In this document: piece after piece, positions 7,027-14,776 of the stretch
How positions within the stretch are numbered: position 1 is the stretch's first letter
Layout: every line of letters starts with the position of its first letter
Source: Deltaproteobacteria bacterium
GTDB taxonomy: Bacteria; Bdellovibrionota_C; UBA2361; JAAYZI01
DNA length: 14,801 bases
NCBI GenBank assembly: GCA_012514925.1
Contig: JAAYZI010000231.1
Location: 1 to 14,801 of the forward strand
Direction: 5' to 3'
The notes under the pieces: model-generated
What the model saw: the letters and a program-made list of their open reading frames with translations, nothing else
The model's database searches: none
Told to the model about the DNA's origin: nothing
Position numbers and translations under genes: made by a program

Positions 7027-8091
7027 TCAACCTAAAAGTCTGTCAACCCCGATTTCGCGGTAAAAGGAATCAAAATCAAAAACCGCGCAGGCAAAGTGCT
7101 CGGCTGCGCTCTGGTTGTTACGCTGATTCAACGCTTCCAGACCACGGTTTAGATTGGAGGTGACGGACTGAATGTCTTTAGGAGTGATTGAAAGATAATG
7201 CGCTTCTTTTTTCCTGACCTCATACTGTTGCAGACTGGAAACTAAATTAGCCACGGCACCTAACGTTTCCCCTCTCTCAAGAGAGATTAGGGCCTTAAGC
7301 GCGGTGGAACGTGGACTGTCTTCCAGCCTATCACTAAACTCTAAACACTCTTTGGCGCTCTCAATGTCCCCAAAACGTATGAAGATCGCGGCCAAAGTGT
7401 GATAGCAAGCTGCTGCAGATTCTTCTTCGAAGCTATCCCAGGCGTGCTGAGGGAAGAGGTCTTCGATGTTACATTCGTTAACTGCCAAGCTAAGCAGTTT
7501 AGCCCGGATGGAATTTGAGGGGCGGCAGGCTTCTAAGACCTGAGGATCTTCAGTCTTTAAAAGATAATCGCTGCTGATTAAAGCCGTGTTCTCACATACA
7601 GCGCGAACTATCAGACCCGCAATAATCTGGGAGTATTCGTCACCCTCTAATTTATTTATCTGCGATAAAACATTTCTATGGATCCCAATCGCTGCCACCG
7701 GCCAAAGGGCGGTACTTGAAATTGTAGGGACGAGGTCTTCAGGAGAGATCTCAGGCAGCTCAATTCTTTCACCGCCAACTTGTATAGGCGTATGAACTAT
7801 TGAGTTCGGCTCCAAATCCTGCATTGCTCCTAAGAGTTCTTCGATTTGTTGGGCGGAATAGTTAATGCGGCCGTCGAGCAATACGATCACATCTCCCTTG
7901 GCAAGTGCTATCGCCTGGTTTAAAGCGGCAGCTTGTGTGGTCCCAATTGTGGAGATTGAAACTTCATCACCAATTACTTCGGGCGCTATTACAAGAACCT
8001 CACTAGCTGGTGTTCCCTTCCTGATATATTGAAGAGAGGTCTTTAAAGTTTTCCGTGAACTTCCATTGTCAACTAAAATAACGCTTAACAT
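7027..8091 (-). CDS. GT2-like (GT-A fold) protein with TPR-like C-terminus, probably degenerate
   Basis: Residues 1-190 look like a family 2 glycosyltransferase: LSVILVDNG (2-10), TTQAAALNQAIALAKGDVIV (51-70) matching the usual G.a.a.N.gi..a.Gd.i segment, then LLDGR where active enzymes have a DxD-type motif (here Asp73-Gly74-Arg75). A later PVAAIGIHRNVL (131-142) resembles the acceptor-side strand. Residues about 225-340 are helical, TPR-like hairpins (AAIFIRFGDIESAKECL, ALKALISLERGETLGAVANL). Loss of the second acidic residue makes catalysis uncertain; a scaffold or regulatory role is possible. I chose ATG at 8091 because GAGGG (8097-8101) is 5 nt upstream; an in-frame GTG at 8103 would add four residues but sits too close to its SD. 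It is probably the first gene of a two-gene operon with the membrane protein at 5099. Confidence 0.85.
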   Translation of the reverse strand: MLSVILVDNGSSRKTLKTSLQYIRKGTPASEVLVIAPEVIGDEVSISTIGTTQAAALNQAIALAKGDVIVLLDGRINYSAQQIEELLGAMQDLEPNSIVHTPIQVGGERIELPEISPEDLVPTISSTALWPVAAIGIHRNVLSQINKLEGDEYSQIIAGLIVRAVCENTALISSDYLLKTEDPQVLEACRPSNSIRAKLLSLAVNECNIEDLFPQHAWDSFEEESAAACYHTLAAIFIRFGDIESAKECLEFSDRLEDSPRSTALKALISLERGETLGAVANLVSSLQQYEVRKKEAHYLSITPKDIQSVTSNLNRGLEALNQRNNQSAAEHFACAVFDFDSFYREIGVDRLLG

Positions 8092-8178
8092 AACAACCCT
8101 CACTTTCCTTGGATCGCGTCACAATAAACATCAGCAAATACATTGGCTGTTTCTGCTCCGCTACTTAGGATGCAGGAT

Positions 8179-8209
8179 TTTGTAATTAGGGTACAAAAAC
8201 AATTACAAT
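8179..8209. promoter_or_regulatory. Inverted repeat with promoter-like hexamers on both strands
   Basis: TTGTAATT (8180-8187) and AATTACAA (8201-8208) are exact inverted copies separated by 13 bp. On the + strand they give TTGTAA (-35-like, 4/6) and TACAAT (8204-8209, -10-like, 5/6) with an 18-bp spacer, reading towards the orphan gene at 8463. On the minus strand the same repeat gives TTGTAA (8203-8208) and TACAAA (8179-8184, 4/6), also spaced 18 bp, reading towards the GT2-like gene at 8091. It is positioned to drive both divergent genes. The symmetry is seen; promoter function is inferred. Confidence 0.4.
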
Positions 8210-8277
8210 GTTAAGTGCTTGGTCTTTCAGCTTATTTTAGGCGACTCTGTTACCTTCGTCGTGCGTTCACGTATAGA

Positions 8278-8331
8278 ACCGCTCACATAAATATTACTTT
8301 CTCCAGAGAAAGTAATATTTATGTGAGCGGT
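8278..8331. repeat. Perfect 26-bp inverted repeat with 2-nt loop
   Basis: The arms 8278-8303 and 8306-8331 are perfectly complementary over 26 bp around the dinucleotide CA. The outer parts read ACCGCTCACATAAATATT and its complement; the centre (8296-8313) is ACTTTCTCCAGAGAAAGT. A run of five T follows at 8336-8340 on the + strand only. It lies in the presumed leader of the orphan gene at 8463, between the promoter-like repeat and the start codon. Possible roles are an attenuator or terminator hairpin, a long operator, or a small palindromic mobile repeat. The structure is certain; its role is open. Confidence 0.7.
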
Positions 8332-8442
8332 CATATTTTTGGGGAAACTCCATCTTTGATCTCGCGAATACTTAGTCAGATCGGCCTCTCGTACTGTCAA
8401 GTCGATTATTATGGGCCGTTTTTATCTGTATATTAGAAGATC

Positions 8443-8468
8443 AATTATATTAGGAGACCAATATGATT
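8443..8468 (+). promoter_or_regulatory. Start-codon hairpin presenting the Shine-Dalgarno in its loop
   Basis: AATTATATT (8443-8451) can pair with AATATGATT (8460-8468) over 9 bp with one U-G wobble. The 8-nt loop AGGAGACC carries the strong Shine-Dalgarno AGGAG (8452-8456), and the start codon (8463-8465) is in the 3' arm. The AATTATATT sequence also recurs as a direct repeat at 8469-8477. The stem is AU-rich, so it would be marginal and temperature-sensitive. This is a possible translational control element for the gene at 8463, inferred from pairing only. Confidence 0.3.
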
Positions 8469-8942
8469 AATTATATTCCTTCTCAGTTGCCTAGCATACC
8501 CTTTGCCAACAACGTGGGGTCCGTGTTCCAAGGCGGAACCAATCTTACGCAGGGGTTCCCGATTTCAAACAGTACGCCTTCGTACTCTCCACAGATAGCT
8601 CCGTATGCGGAGTCTGTTCAATCGCCCCAAGCTTATCAAAGTGGAGTACTGGCTTGCTTAACCCAGGCGATTAGCCAATTGGTTAACCTGGTGAGTGCGC
8701 TGGTAGAACGCTTGATCGGAAACGGAGCGTCCCCCGTCGCCTCATCGCCAGGGAGCAACGTTTACGGCGAAGGTGCCGCTTGTCAGGATGCTGCGTACGT
8801 GAGACCTGCTACTGGAACAGGCAACTTCCTAGATCAGGTTGGTAAAATTTGGGATTTTGGAAAGAACGCCTTCTCGATGATTGGGAAGACATTTTCCGGC
8901 CTTTGGGGCGGGGTTAAGTCCTTCGTGACAGGGCTGTTTTAG
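8463..8942 (+). CDS. Orphan 159-residue protein, possibly secreted, amphipathic C-terminus
   Basis: I do not recognise a family. A strong AGGAG (8452-8456) 6 nt before ATG supports expression. The first 49 residues contain no charged residue and are rich in Ser, Pro, Asn, Gln and Tyr, with no hydrophobic Sec-type signal core. A central hydrophobic helix is likely at 63-85 (LACLTQAISQLVNLVSALVERL). After a Gly/Ser/Ala/Pro linker, residues 121-159 form a Gly-, Trp- and Phe-rich amphipathic stretch with recurring GK units (GKIWDF, GKNAFSM, GKTFSGL) ending in TGLF. Overall charge is balanced (six acidic, six basic); the tail is mildly positive. A membrane-active or non-classically secreted protein is possible, but this is inference. 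It stands alone, convergent with the gene at 9035, behind a long structured leader. Confidence 0.75.
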   Translation: MINYIPSQLPSIPFANNVGSVFQGGTNLTQGFPISNSTPSYSPQIAPYAESVQSPQAYQSGVLACLTQAISQLVNLVSALVERLIGNGASPVASSPGSNVYGEGAACQDAAYVRPATGTGNFLDQVGKIWDFGKNAFSMIGKTFSGLWGGVKSFVTGLF

Positions 8943-8948
8943 TCCTCT

Positions 8949-8994
8949 CCCGGGGTAGCACGCCGTCTTTATCTGGATGGGCTGTTACCCCGGG
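8949..8994. terminator. GC-rich hairpin between convergent genes
   Basis: CCCGGGGTA (8949-8957) and TACCCCGGG (8986-8994) are exact inverted copies around a 28-nt loop. The hairpin starts 7 bp after the stop of the orphan gene and ends 41 bp before the end of the minus-strand gene at 9035. Its position fits a shared bidirectional transcription end. No T-tract follows on either strand and the loop is long, so intrinsic termination is only possible, not clear. Confidence 0.4.
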
Positions 8995-9034
8995 GTTACG
9001 ACTAGCCTCGGCCCAAACCCTATCAAAGCATCGT

Positions 9035-12000
9035 TTAGAAGATCGAGCCGATACTAAAATGAACACGGATGGCTTTTTCATCACGTCGGCGCGCTAATGG
9101 GTGGCCGATATCGATCCCAATTGGTCCTACTGGGGAAAGGTAGCGTATACCGATCCCAGCTCCCCAGCGCAGCTCACTCAAATCCACTCCGTCATCCTTA
9201 AGATAGGTGTTACCTCCGTCGATAAAAGCATTTAACGAGAGCGCTTCAGCGATCAGATAGCGCAGTTCGGTATTGTTCTGCACCAAGAGGTCCCCTCCGA
9301 TTACGCTTCCGTCCTCGCCGCGGGGTCCAAGTGAGTTTTCACCGTAACCTCTTACGGTTGTACGCCCACCCAGGAAATAACGTTCCGAGATGGGTATGTC
9401 CTTTGTGCTTCCAAAGCTCCAACCAATAGCGCCGCGACTATTATTGGCTAGCAGTAAGGGACCTACCAGTTCCTGAAGGAATGAAAAGCGTGCTCCCAAA
9501 GCCCCATATTCTGCGCTGCTGCCAAGTGGTTTAGCCGCCAGGCGGTAATCGAAATTGGCAAAATATCCGGTGTTAGGATTAACGGGATTGCTGCGCTTAT
9601 CAAGGCTTACAGTGCCTGATAAAAAACCAATCGTTAACGGTCCCTGATCAAGAGAGCTAAGCACTGCATCCGTGGCTACGTTTGAAAGGTCCTGACGCAT
9701 CAGGGTGTAACCGAAAGTCCTGGAAAATCCTGAATCCCGGGATCGGTATATAGCGCTGTCAAATACAAGACGGTCTAAATCAAAAGGCAGGGTCGCCATG
9801 TCCAATTTTTGATAGCGTAGTTCTGACGAGAAGCTGTTTGCCCCGTCGAAAAGCAGTGGATCTAAATATTTTAAACCAGCTATTCCATGGCTTACTTCCT
9901 TAATGTTGTAATCATAGTAGACATCTGCGCCTAGAGTTAAGGTCTTGCCGTCGCTAAAGAGGCTTTTGTCGCTGCCTTCCGAGAAAAAGTGGTAGCCAAG
10001 TTCAGAATTAGCGCCAAAGCCGACCTCCAAAGTCTGTAGAGCTCTTTCTAACACCCTAACCTTGAGTTCTTCGCTGGCACTGTTTAGCTCTCCATCCGCC
10101 GGTGTTAATTCAACCAGAGAAAAAAGGCCTAGTTTCAGCAAGCGCCGTTTGCTCCGCCCCAGTAGCTCTCCATCCCATGCGTCTCCTGCAGTTACCAGTA
10201 GGTTCTTTCGAATGACCTCGGTGGGAATTTCTTCATTGCCGCTGATGCTGATGCTTGAAATCTTTGTTCGCGGGCCAGGCTCGATCAGATAGAGCAGATG
10301 TCCGTTTTCAGGATCGAACTTTGAAGAAACCGCCGCCAAAAGATAACCGTGAAAGATCAGAGTGCGGGTTAGCTCTTCCAGATAGCGATTGGTTTTAACG
10401 ATAGAGTAGGGTGGTTTAGGCGGAGTTGGTGAGGGTAGGTTCACTGGGAATCCCACTGTCTCAATTTCTGTTACCTGCCGAAGGGCACCTTCTTCGATGA
10501 GGTACTCGACTAGAAGCTCATCATCTGCTTGGGGCTCCACTTTAAAGCGTACTTTTGCGCGCTGGTAGCCCTCTTCTTCGTAAATGCTTTGCAGAACGGC
10601 TGCACCGCTTTCTAAATTAGATGCCACCGCATAACGCGGTTCAAAAATCTCCTCGTAGATAGCGGCATGCTGGCGACGTGCGCGTATGAGTAAATCTTGC
10701 TCTGAGAGCGCTTGGTTACCGCTCAACTTTACACTGCTTACTCTGACTCTTGGACCTTCGTTTATCTCAATTTGATATCGGATTTCAGAACTGGCAGGGT
10801 CGACCGCTGCTATATTCTCTGAAGCGTACTTCACATCGACATAATAATAGCCACTTTCGCGGTATTTCTTTCTGATACTGTCACTCAAGATCCGAATCGT
10901 ATTTCGTCCAAACGGCTGGCGCCGCTTCATCAGCGAGATGCTTGCCAGCAGCTCCTTATCGCTAAAAACCCGGTTACCTTTGAAATTGAACTTTACCGGC
11001 ATACCGGTGATTACCTTGAGCTGCAGCACTTTATCAGCTTGGCCCGCCACAGGAAGGTACTTTGCACTTATACGCGCCGCAATGAAGCCCCTCTCACGTA
11101 AAGTGCGTATTACCAGGCTCTGAACGCTCTCAAGCACGTCTGCGGTGGCTTTAGATCCATGCCATTCGGATGCAAGCTCTTCTGCAAGATCCAAGGGAAG
11201 CGGATCTCCTTCATAGATTACGCCTTGAATCCGGCTGAGTGGACCTTCATAGAGCCGAATTTCCAAAGCCCGCAAAGGGTCTTCTTCTTCAGCCGCGTGC
11301 AACTCTACCGACGTTTCGAAATAGCCGTTGGAGCGGTAGAATTTCTGAACATCTTTACGTATACGGTAAAGTTCAGTGTGGTTTACAATTGATCCTTGCG
11401 TGAGCTGACTTGCATCTAGAATCTCGTCTGCGCGCAAGGCCTCGTTGCCGAGAATAGTGACGCGGGTGCCGGTTTTAACCCTTGAAAGTAATGTGTAGGT
11501 CAAATCAGCGCCCAGAGAAGTGTTGCGTTGCGTTGTTAAAGTATCAGCCGTGCCGCTTAGGGTTAGGCGCGGAGTAAGGTTATAAACTGCTGCAAGCTTT
11601 GGATCCGAAGCTTCGCTGCCTAGGAAGCTCTCTCCCACAACCATGAGATCTTTGCCAAGTTTCTTCTTGGCGATTACCACCGGCTCTATCAAGCCGGTGC
11701 GCAGGTTGTCTCGAGATTCTACGGACAGGCTATCAACCGAGGTTAGTTCATTTATAAAGTGCGTGAAGGTGTAATGATCTGAGGCGCTCAGTATCGAGAG
11801 TTTGCCGCGATTATCCAAACGACTGGGAGAATTGATGAGAGTCTGACGAGTTGAGGTCTCTCCGGCCGCAAACAAAGTTGCCAGCTCAGCTTGGGAAAGA
11901 CCGCCGTCTGAAGACAGGCTTATTCGCGGCGCGGTTAGAAGCCCGTCTGCCTCAAGCATCACAAATATGGTATCGCCGCTGCGGGAGAACCAAAGCGCTT

Positions 12001-14776
12001 GGCCCACTGCTTCCAGGCTTGGGATACGGTCTTCGGGTCGAAAAATGATCTTTCCTGATGTGAGGTCAAAGCGTCGCTCATTAATACCAATCCATCCGGA
12101 AAGTGTCTCCAGGCTTCCGCTGATCAGTGGCGCTGCCAGCGTGCCATGTACGGAAAGATTAGCTTTAAGTTCAGCTTCAATAAAATTTGTAATCAGAAGG
12201 ATGTTACGCCCTGCAGTTAATTTTATGTCAAGCTGCACTTCTGGTAGGTCCGTCAGGGATTGTTCAATGCGTTGACGCTTAAAGACGTACTCCGTGAGTT
12301 CCCGTAAAATCATTTTGATATCAAAAGCCTTACGCAGTTCTGCGCTCTTAATTTTTACTTCGCCACTAAGACGGGGCAAAGCTTCTTCACTTTGAGATAG
12401 ATCCAATTCCGCCGAAACGACCAAGCTGGAATCGAGGTTGGGTTCGAGAAGCACATCCGCGAGACTGAGAGTTAAGGTGGAGGCCTTTAGATCAAAGGGC
12501 GACAACCTGCCTTTTAGCTCCACAGTTCCCCCGTTAAGAACTCCGTAGAACTGGTCTAGCACAAGGTCAGTCCCCTCCATCCTAAAGGATCCCAAGATGC
12601 CTTCAGCCGAGATATCAGCCGCAGCGCTGTCCAGTTTAGCATCTAATAGTCGGCCTTGGCCGTTAAATTGGGGATCCGAAAGCGGTCCCTTAATGGACAA
12701 AGAAGCCTCAATCTGCCCCTGTAAATCATCAAGTGTCGGTATGGCGGATGCCAGGGCATTCATCTGTAATACCCCGTCAAGTTGGATATCATATCCGCTT
12801 GAAGAAGACGCGCCACCGGCAATCTTGATTTCGGTATCGAGTCCCACCAGTTTCAATCTATCTAGTGAGATTCGGCCTGAATCTATTTTCAAGCTTTGTG
12901 GGGCTGCGCTTTTAATCTGATAAGGGGCGCATCCGATCTGTAGATCCGAGAGGAGCACTGCGCCGTTTCCCGCCAGAGGTTCACCTAAATCGAAAGTATA
13001 CTCCGCCTTCAAAGTAGTGTGAGAACATGCAAGTTTAGGAGAAAGACGCGCCAGGTCAAAGTTTGTCACTGTAAAAGCGAGTGTTGATCCCTTGGTGGCG
13101 TTTAGGTCGATCTCGGAGTTACCAAAAAAACACCGATCCTTATCCGAAAAATCTGCGCTGATAACACCCGCTTTCAGTTTGAGGCCCACTTGTAGCGGTA
13201 GGGTGGGGATCTCTCTGGGGACTAACGAGATTTGGGCCTCGCCTTGCAATTGATCCAGTTTTGGGCCACCTCTAAGGCTTCCTGCGCCTGTCAAACTTAA
13301 GTTTTTTAGAGTGGACGAGGCTGCCGGAATTGCAAAATCTATGAGCTTGAAGTCAAGCTCGTTAATATTTCGGAGCTCTCCATCAGAGAAGGTCAGATCC
13401 GCCTGTGCTGCTAGCGATCCTGCTACGGCGCTATCGGCGGTCGCCTTTAGGGTCAGCGTCTCTGCGTTGGTCTCTAGATCAAAGTCGATATGGTCAAGGC
13501 TTATCCCTCCGAAATCGCCTGACCCGCTTCTACCCTTAACGTTGATGCAAAATTTACTCAGGCTGCCGCAAGGAGCGAGCCAAAGTTTTAGATCTTTAAG
13601 GTGATAGTCACCTCGATCAAAGGCTGCCAGATGGAGCAACAACTGTCCAGAGAGTAGCCCCTCCTTTAGTTCCAACGGATCCAAAACGGAAGCGCTAAAA
13701 CCCTCTCCCTTTGCATCTAAAACATGTAAGGTGGCCAAAGGCTTTCTTTCCTGAAGTGAGGAGGTAAAGGTACCTGCGAATTGCTCTAAGGCGGGAAGCT
13801 GCCCAAGCGGAGTAGAGATCCGGCCTATTTCACCCGGCACCAGGGTAAAAGTACCATCCAAGTCCGGCTCTTCCAGAGTGTGAGACAGCGATATTTGGCC
13901 GTGCGTTTTGGCTTGGATCCATTCGCCCAGGAGTGTTGCACCCGTATCCATGTCAAAAAGCGAGTTTCCTTCCAGGCGGTTCTCTTGGTTGGTGTGGACC
14001 TTGCCCTGGCTTTGAAGCGTGACTCCCGGGCTGAACAAGCTTACGCGCTTAAAATCAACGTGGTCGTCCCGTATGGTAAGCAGGCCTGAGACTGCCCCTA
14101 AACTAATTACACTACCAAATTTTTCGGGCCCTTCAGAAAATGGCTGAAACCCAAGTGACCGGATACGCGGATGAAGATCGAAATCGTTATCCTTGTTTCT
14201 TCGCATAAACAAAGAAACATTTCGTCCGCGCAACTTGCCTGCCCCCAGTACTTCCTCAAAACGAGAGTGCTTAAGATGAAGACGTTGAAGTTTAATTTTC
14301 CAACGGCCTGGCGTGTCTTTTTCTGGCGGTAAAGGTTCGGCTAGGTATGATACGAACTTAAAAATTGCGCTGTCAGGACCCACCCCAAGCGATGAACCTC
14401 TGGTTAACTCCAAATCTTCAAGAGGGATGGTGTTATTTGTGAAATTTGGAAGGCCAAAAACCGCCTGCAGTTCTTTGAACCTGACTTTATCTTCGCCTTC
14501 TGAAAGAATGCGCGCATTACTGGCGCGAGCCGTTAAGGTCAGTAAAGAAATCCGTACGTCATCGACTGCAAATGTGCAATTACAGGATTGTTCAACCTCA
14601 TGGGCTAGAAGTTCTGTGAGAGCCGAGGCGGCGTAACGTTTTAAGCACACAATGGCGAGCGTTGCGCCCAGAGCCGCAAAAAAAAATAGCCAACACAGGA
14701 TATATCTAGAAGATCTAGGCTTCACTACTCTGAGCCAAAACAAGGCACACCACCGCCGTTTAGGTACAAAACCCAA
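9035..14776 (-). CDS. TamB-TamA fusion: inner-membrane anchor, TamB/DUF490 region, POTRA repeats, Omp85 barrel
   Basis: TamA and TamB are normally separate proteins that together insert or supply outer-membrane components. Here one 1913-residue chain holds both. In order: basic N-terminus and one membrane helix (about 24-46) with no lipobox; a beta-rich AsmA/TamB-like repeat region (about 50-700); a DUF490-type C-terminus (about 700-1099) with ISGSLETLSGWIGINERRF (885-903), GKIIFRPEDRIPSLEAVG (908-925) and LSQAELATLFAAGE (960-973). Then about six POTRA-like repeats (about 1102-1578) and an Omp85 barrel (about 1579-1913) with the lid-loop VRGY motif (1808-1811), FIDGGN (1851-1856) and a terminal phenylalanine. 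The reading frame is open across the junction with no linker. The start is uncertain: TTG at 14776 is the furthest possible (stop at 14792-14794), while GTG at 14725 would give a more typical short basic N-terminus; neither has a good Shine-Dalgarno. Confidence 0.93.
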   Translation of the reverse strand: MGFVPKRRWCALFWLRVVKPRSSRYILCWLFFFAALGATLAIVCLKRYAASALTELLAHEVEQSCNCTFAVDDVRISLLTLTARASNARILSEGEDKVRFKELQAVFGLPNFTNNTIPLEDLELTRGSSLGVGPDSAIFKFVSYLAEPLPPEKDTPGRWKIKLQRLHLKHSRFEEVLGAGKLRGRNVSLFMRRNKDNDFDLHPRIRSLGFQPFSEGPEKFGSVISLGAVSGLLTIRDDHVDFKRVSLFSPGVTLQSQGKVHTNQENRLEGNSLFDMDTGATLLGEWIQAKTHGQISLSHTLEEPDLDGTFTLVPGEIGRISTPLGQLPALEQFAGTFTSSLQERKPLATLHVLDAKGEGFSASVLDPLELKEGLLSGQLLLHLAAFDRGDYHLKDLKLWLAPCGSLSKFCINVKGRSGSGDFGGISLDHIDFDLETNAETLTLKATADSAVAGSLAAQADLTFSDGELRNINELDFKLIDFAIPAASSTLKNLSLTGAGSLRGGPKLDQLQGEAQISLVPREIPTLPLQVGLKLKAGVISADFSDKDRCFFGNSEIDLNATKGSTLAFTVTNFDLARLSPKLACSHTTLKAEYTFDLGEPLAGNGAVLLSDLQIGCAPYQIKSAAPQSLKIDSGRISLDRLKLVGLDTEIKIAGGASSSSGYDIQLDGVLQMNALASAIPTLDDLQGQIEASLSIKGPLSDPQFNGQGRLLDAKLDSAAADISAEGILGSFRMEGTDLVLDQFYGVLNGGTVELKGRLSPFDLKASTLTLSLADVLLEPNLDSSLVVSAELDLSQSEEALPRLSGEVKIKSAELRKAFDIKMILRELTEYVFKRQRIEQSLTDLPEVQLDIKLTAGRNILLITNFIEAELKANLSVHGTLAAPLISGSLETLSGWIGINERRFDLTSGKIIFRPEDRIPSLEAVGQALWFSRSGDTIFVMLEADGLLTAPRISLSSDGGLSQAELATLFAAGETSTRQTLINSPSRLDNRGKLSILSASDHYTFTHFINELTSVDSLSVESRDNLRTGLIEPVVIAKKKLGKDLMVVGESFLGSEASDPKLAAVYNLTPRLTLSGTADTLTTQRNTSLGADLTYTLLSRVKTGTRVTILGNEALRADEILDASQLTQGSIVNHTELYRIRKDVQKFYRSNGYFETSVELHAAEEEDPLRALEIRLYEGPLSRIQGVIYEGDPLPLDLAEELASEWHGSKATADVLESVQSLVIRTLRERGFIAARISAKYLPVAGQADKVLQLKVITGMPVKFNFKGNRVFSDKELLASISLMKRRQPFGRNTIRILSDSIRKKYRESGYYYVDVKYASENIAAVDPASSEIRYQIEINEGPRVRVSSVKLSGNQALSEQDLLIRARRQHAAIYEEIFEPRYAVASNLESGAAVLQSIYEEEGYQRAKVRFKVEPQADDELLVEYLIEEGALRQVTEIETVGFPVNLPSPTPPKPPYSIVKTNRYLEELTRTLIFHGYLLAAVSSKFDPENGHLLYLIEPGPRTKISSISISGNEEIPTEVIRKNLLVTAGDAWDGELLGRSKRRLLKLGLFSLVELTPADGELNSASEELKVRVLERALQTLEVGFGANSELGYHFFSEGSDKSLFSDGKTLTLGADVYYDYNIKEVSHGIAGLKYLDPLLFDGANSFSSELRYQKLDMATLPFDLDRLVFDSAIYRSRDSGFSRTFGYTLMRQDLSNVATDAVLSSLDQGPLTIGFLSGTVSLDKRSNPVNPNTGYFANFDYRLAAKPLGSSAEYGALGARFSFLQELVGPLLLANNSRGAIGWSFGSTKDIPISERYFLGGRTTVRGYGENSLGPRGEDGSVIGGDLLVQNNTELRYLIAEALSLNAFIDGGNTYLKDDGVDLSELRWGAGIGIRYLSPVGPIGIDIGHPLARRRDEKAIRVHFSIGSIF

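Noticed and set aside
8092..8103. GTG 8103 as the start of the GT2-like gene
   Set aside because: Its nearest SD-like sequence (AAGGA) is only 2 nt away, while GAGGG is ideally spaced for ATG 8091, where the conserved LSVILVDNG begins.
8215..8436. A 73-codon + strand open frame starting at GTG and crossing the large palindrome
   Set aside because: No Shine-Dalgarno, no recognisable protein features, and part of its sequence is dictated by the palindrome. It lies in the presumed untranslated leader of the gene at 8463.
11470..11482. The TamB-TamA junction as an artefact of two genes read as one
   Set aside because: The frame is continuous with no stop, DUF490-type sequence runs directly into POTRA-type sequence, and I see no start codon with a Shine-Dalgarno or signal peptide that would begin a separate TamA. 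An assembly error cannot be excluded from one sequence.
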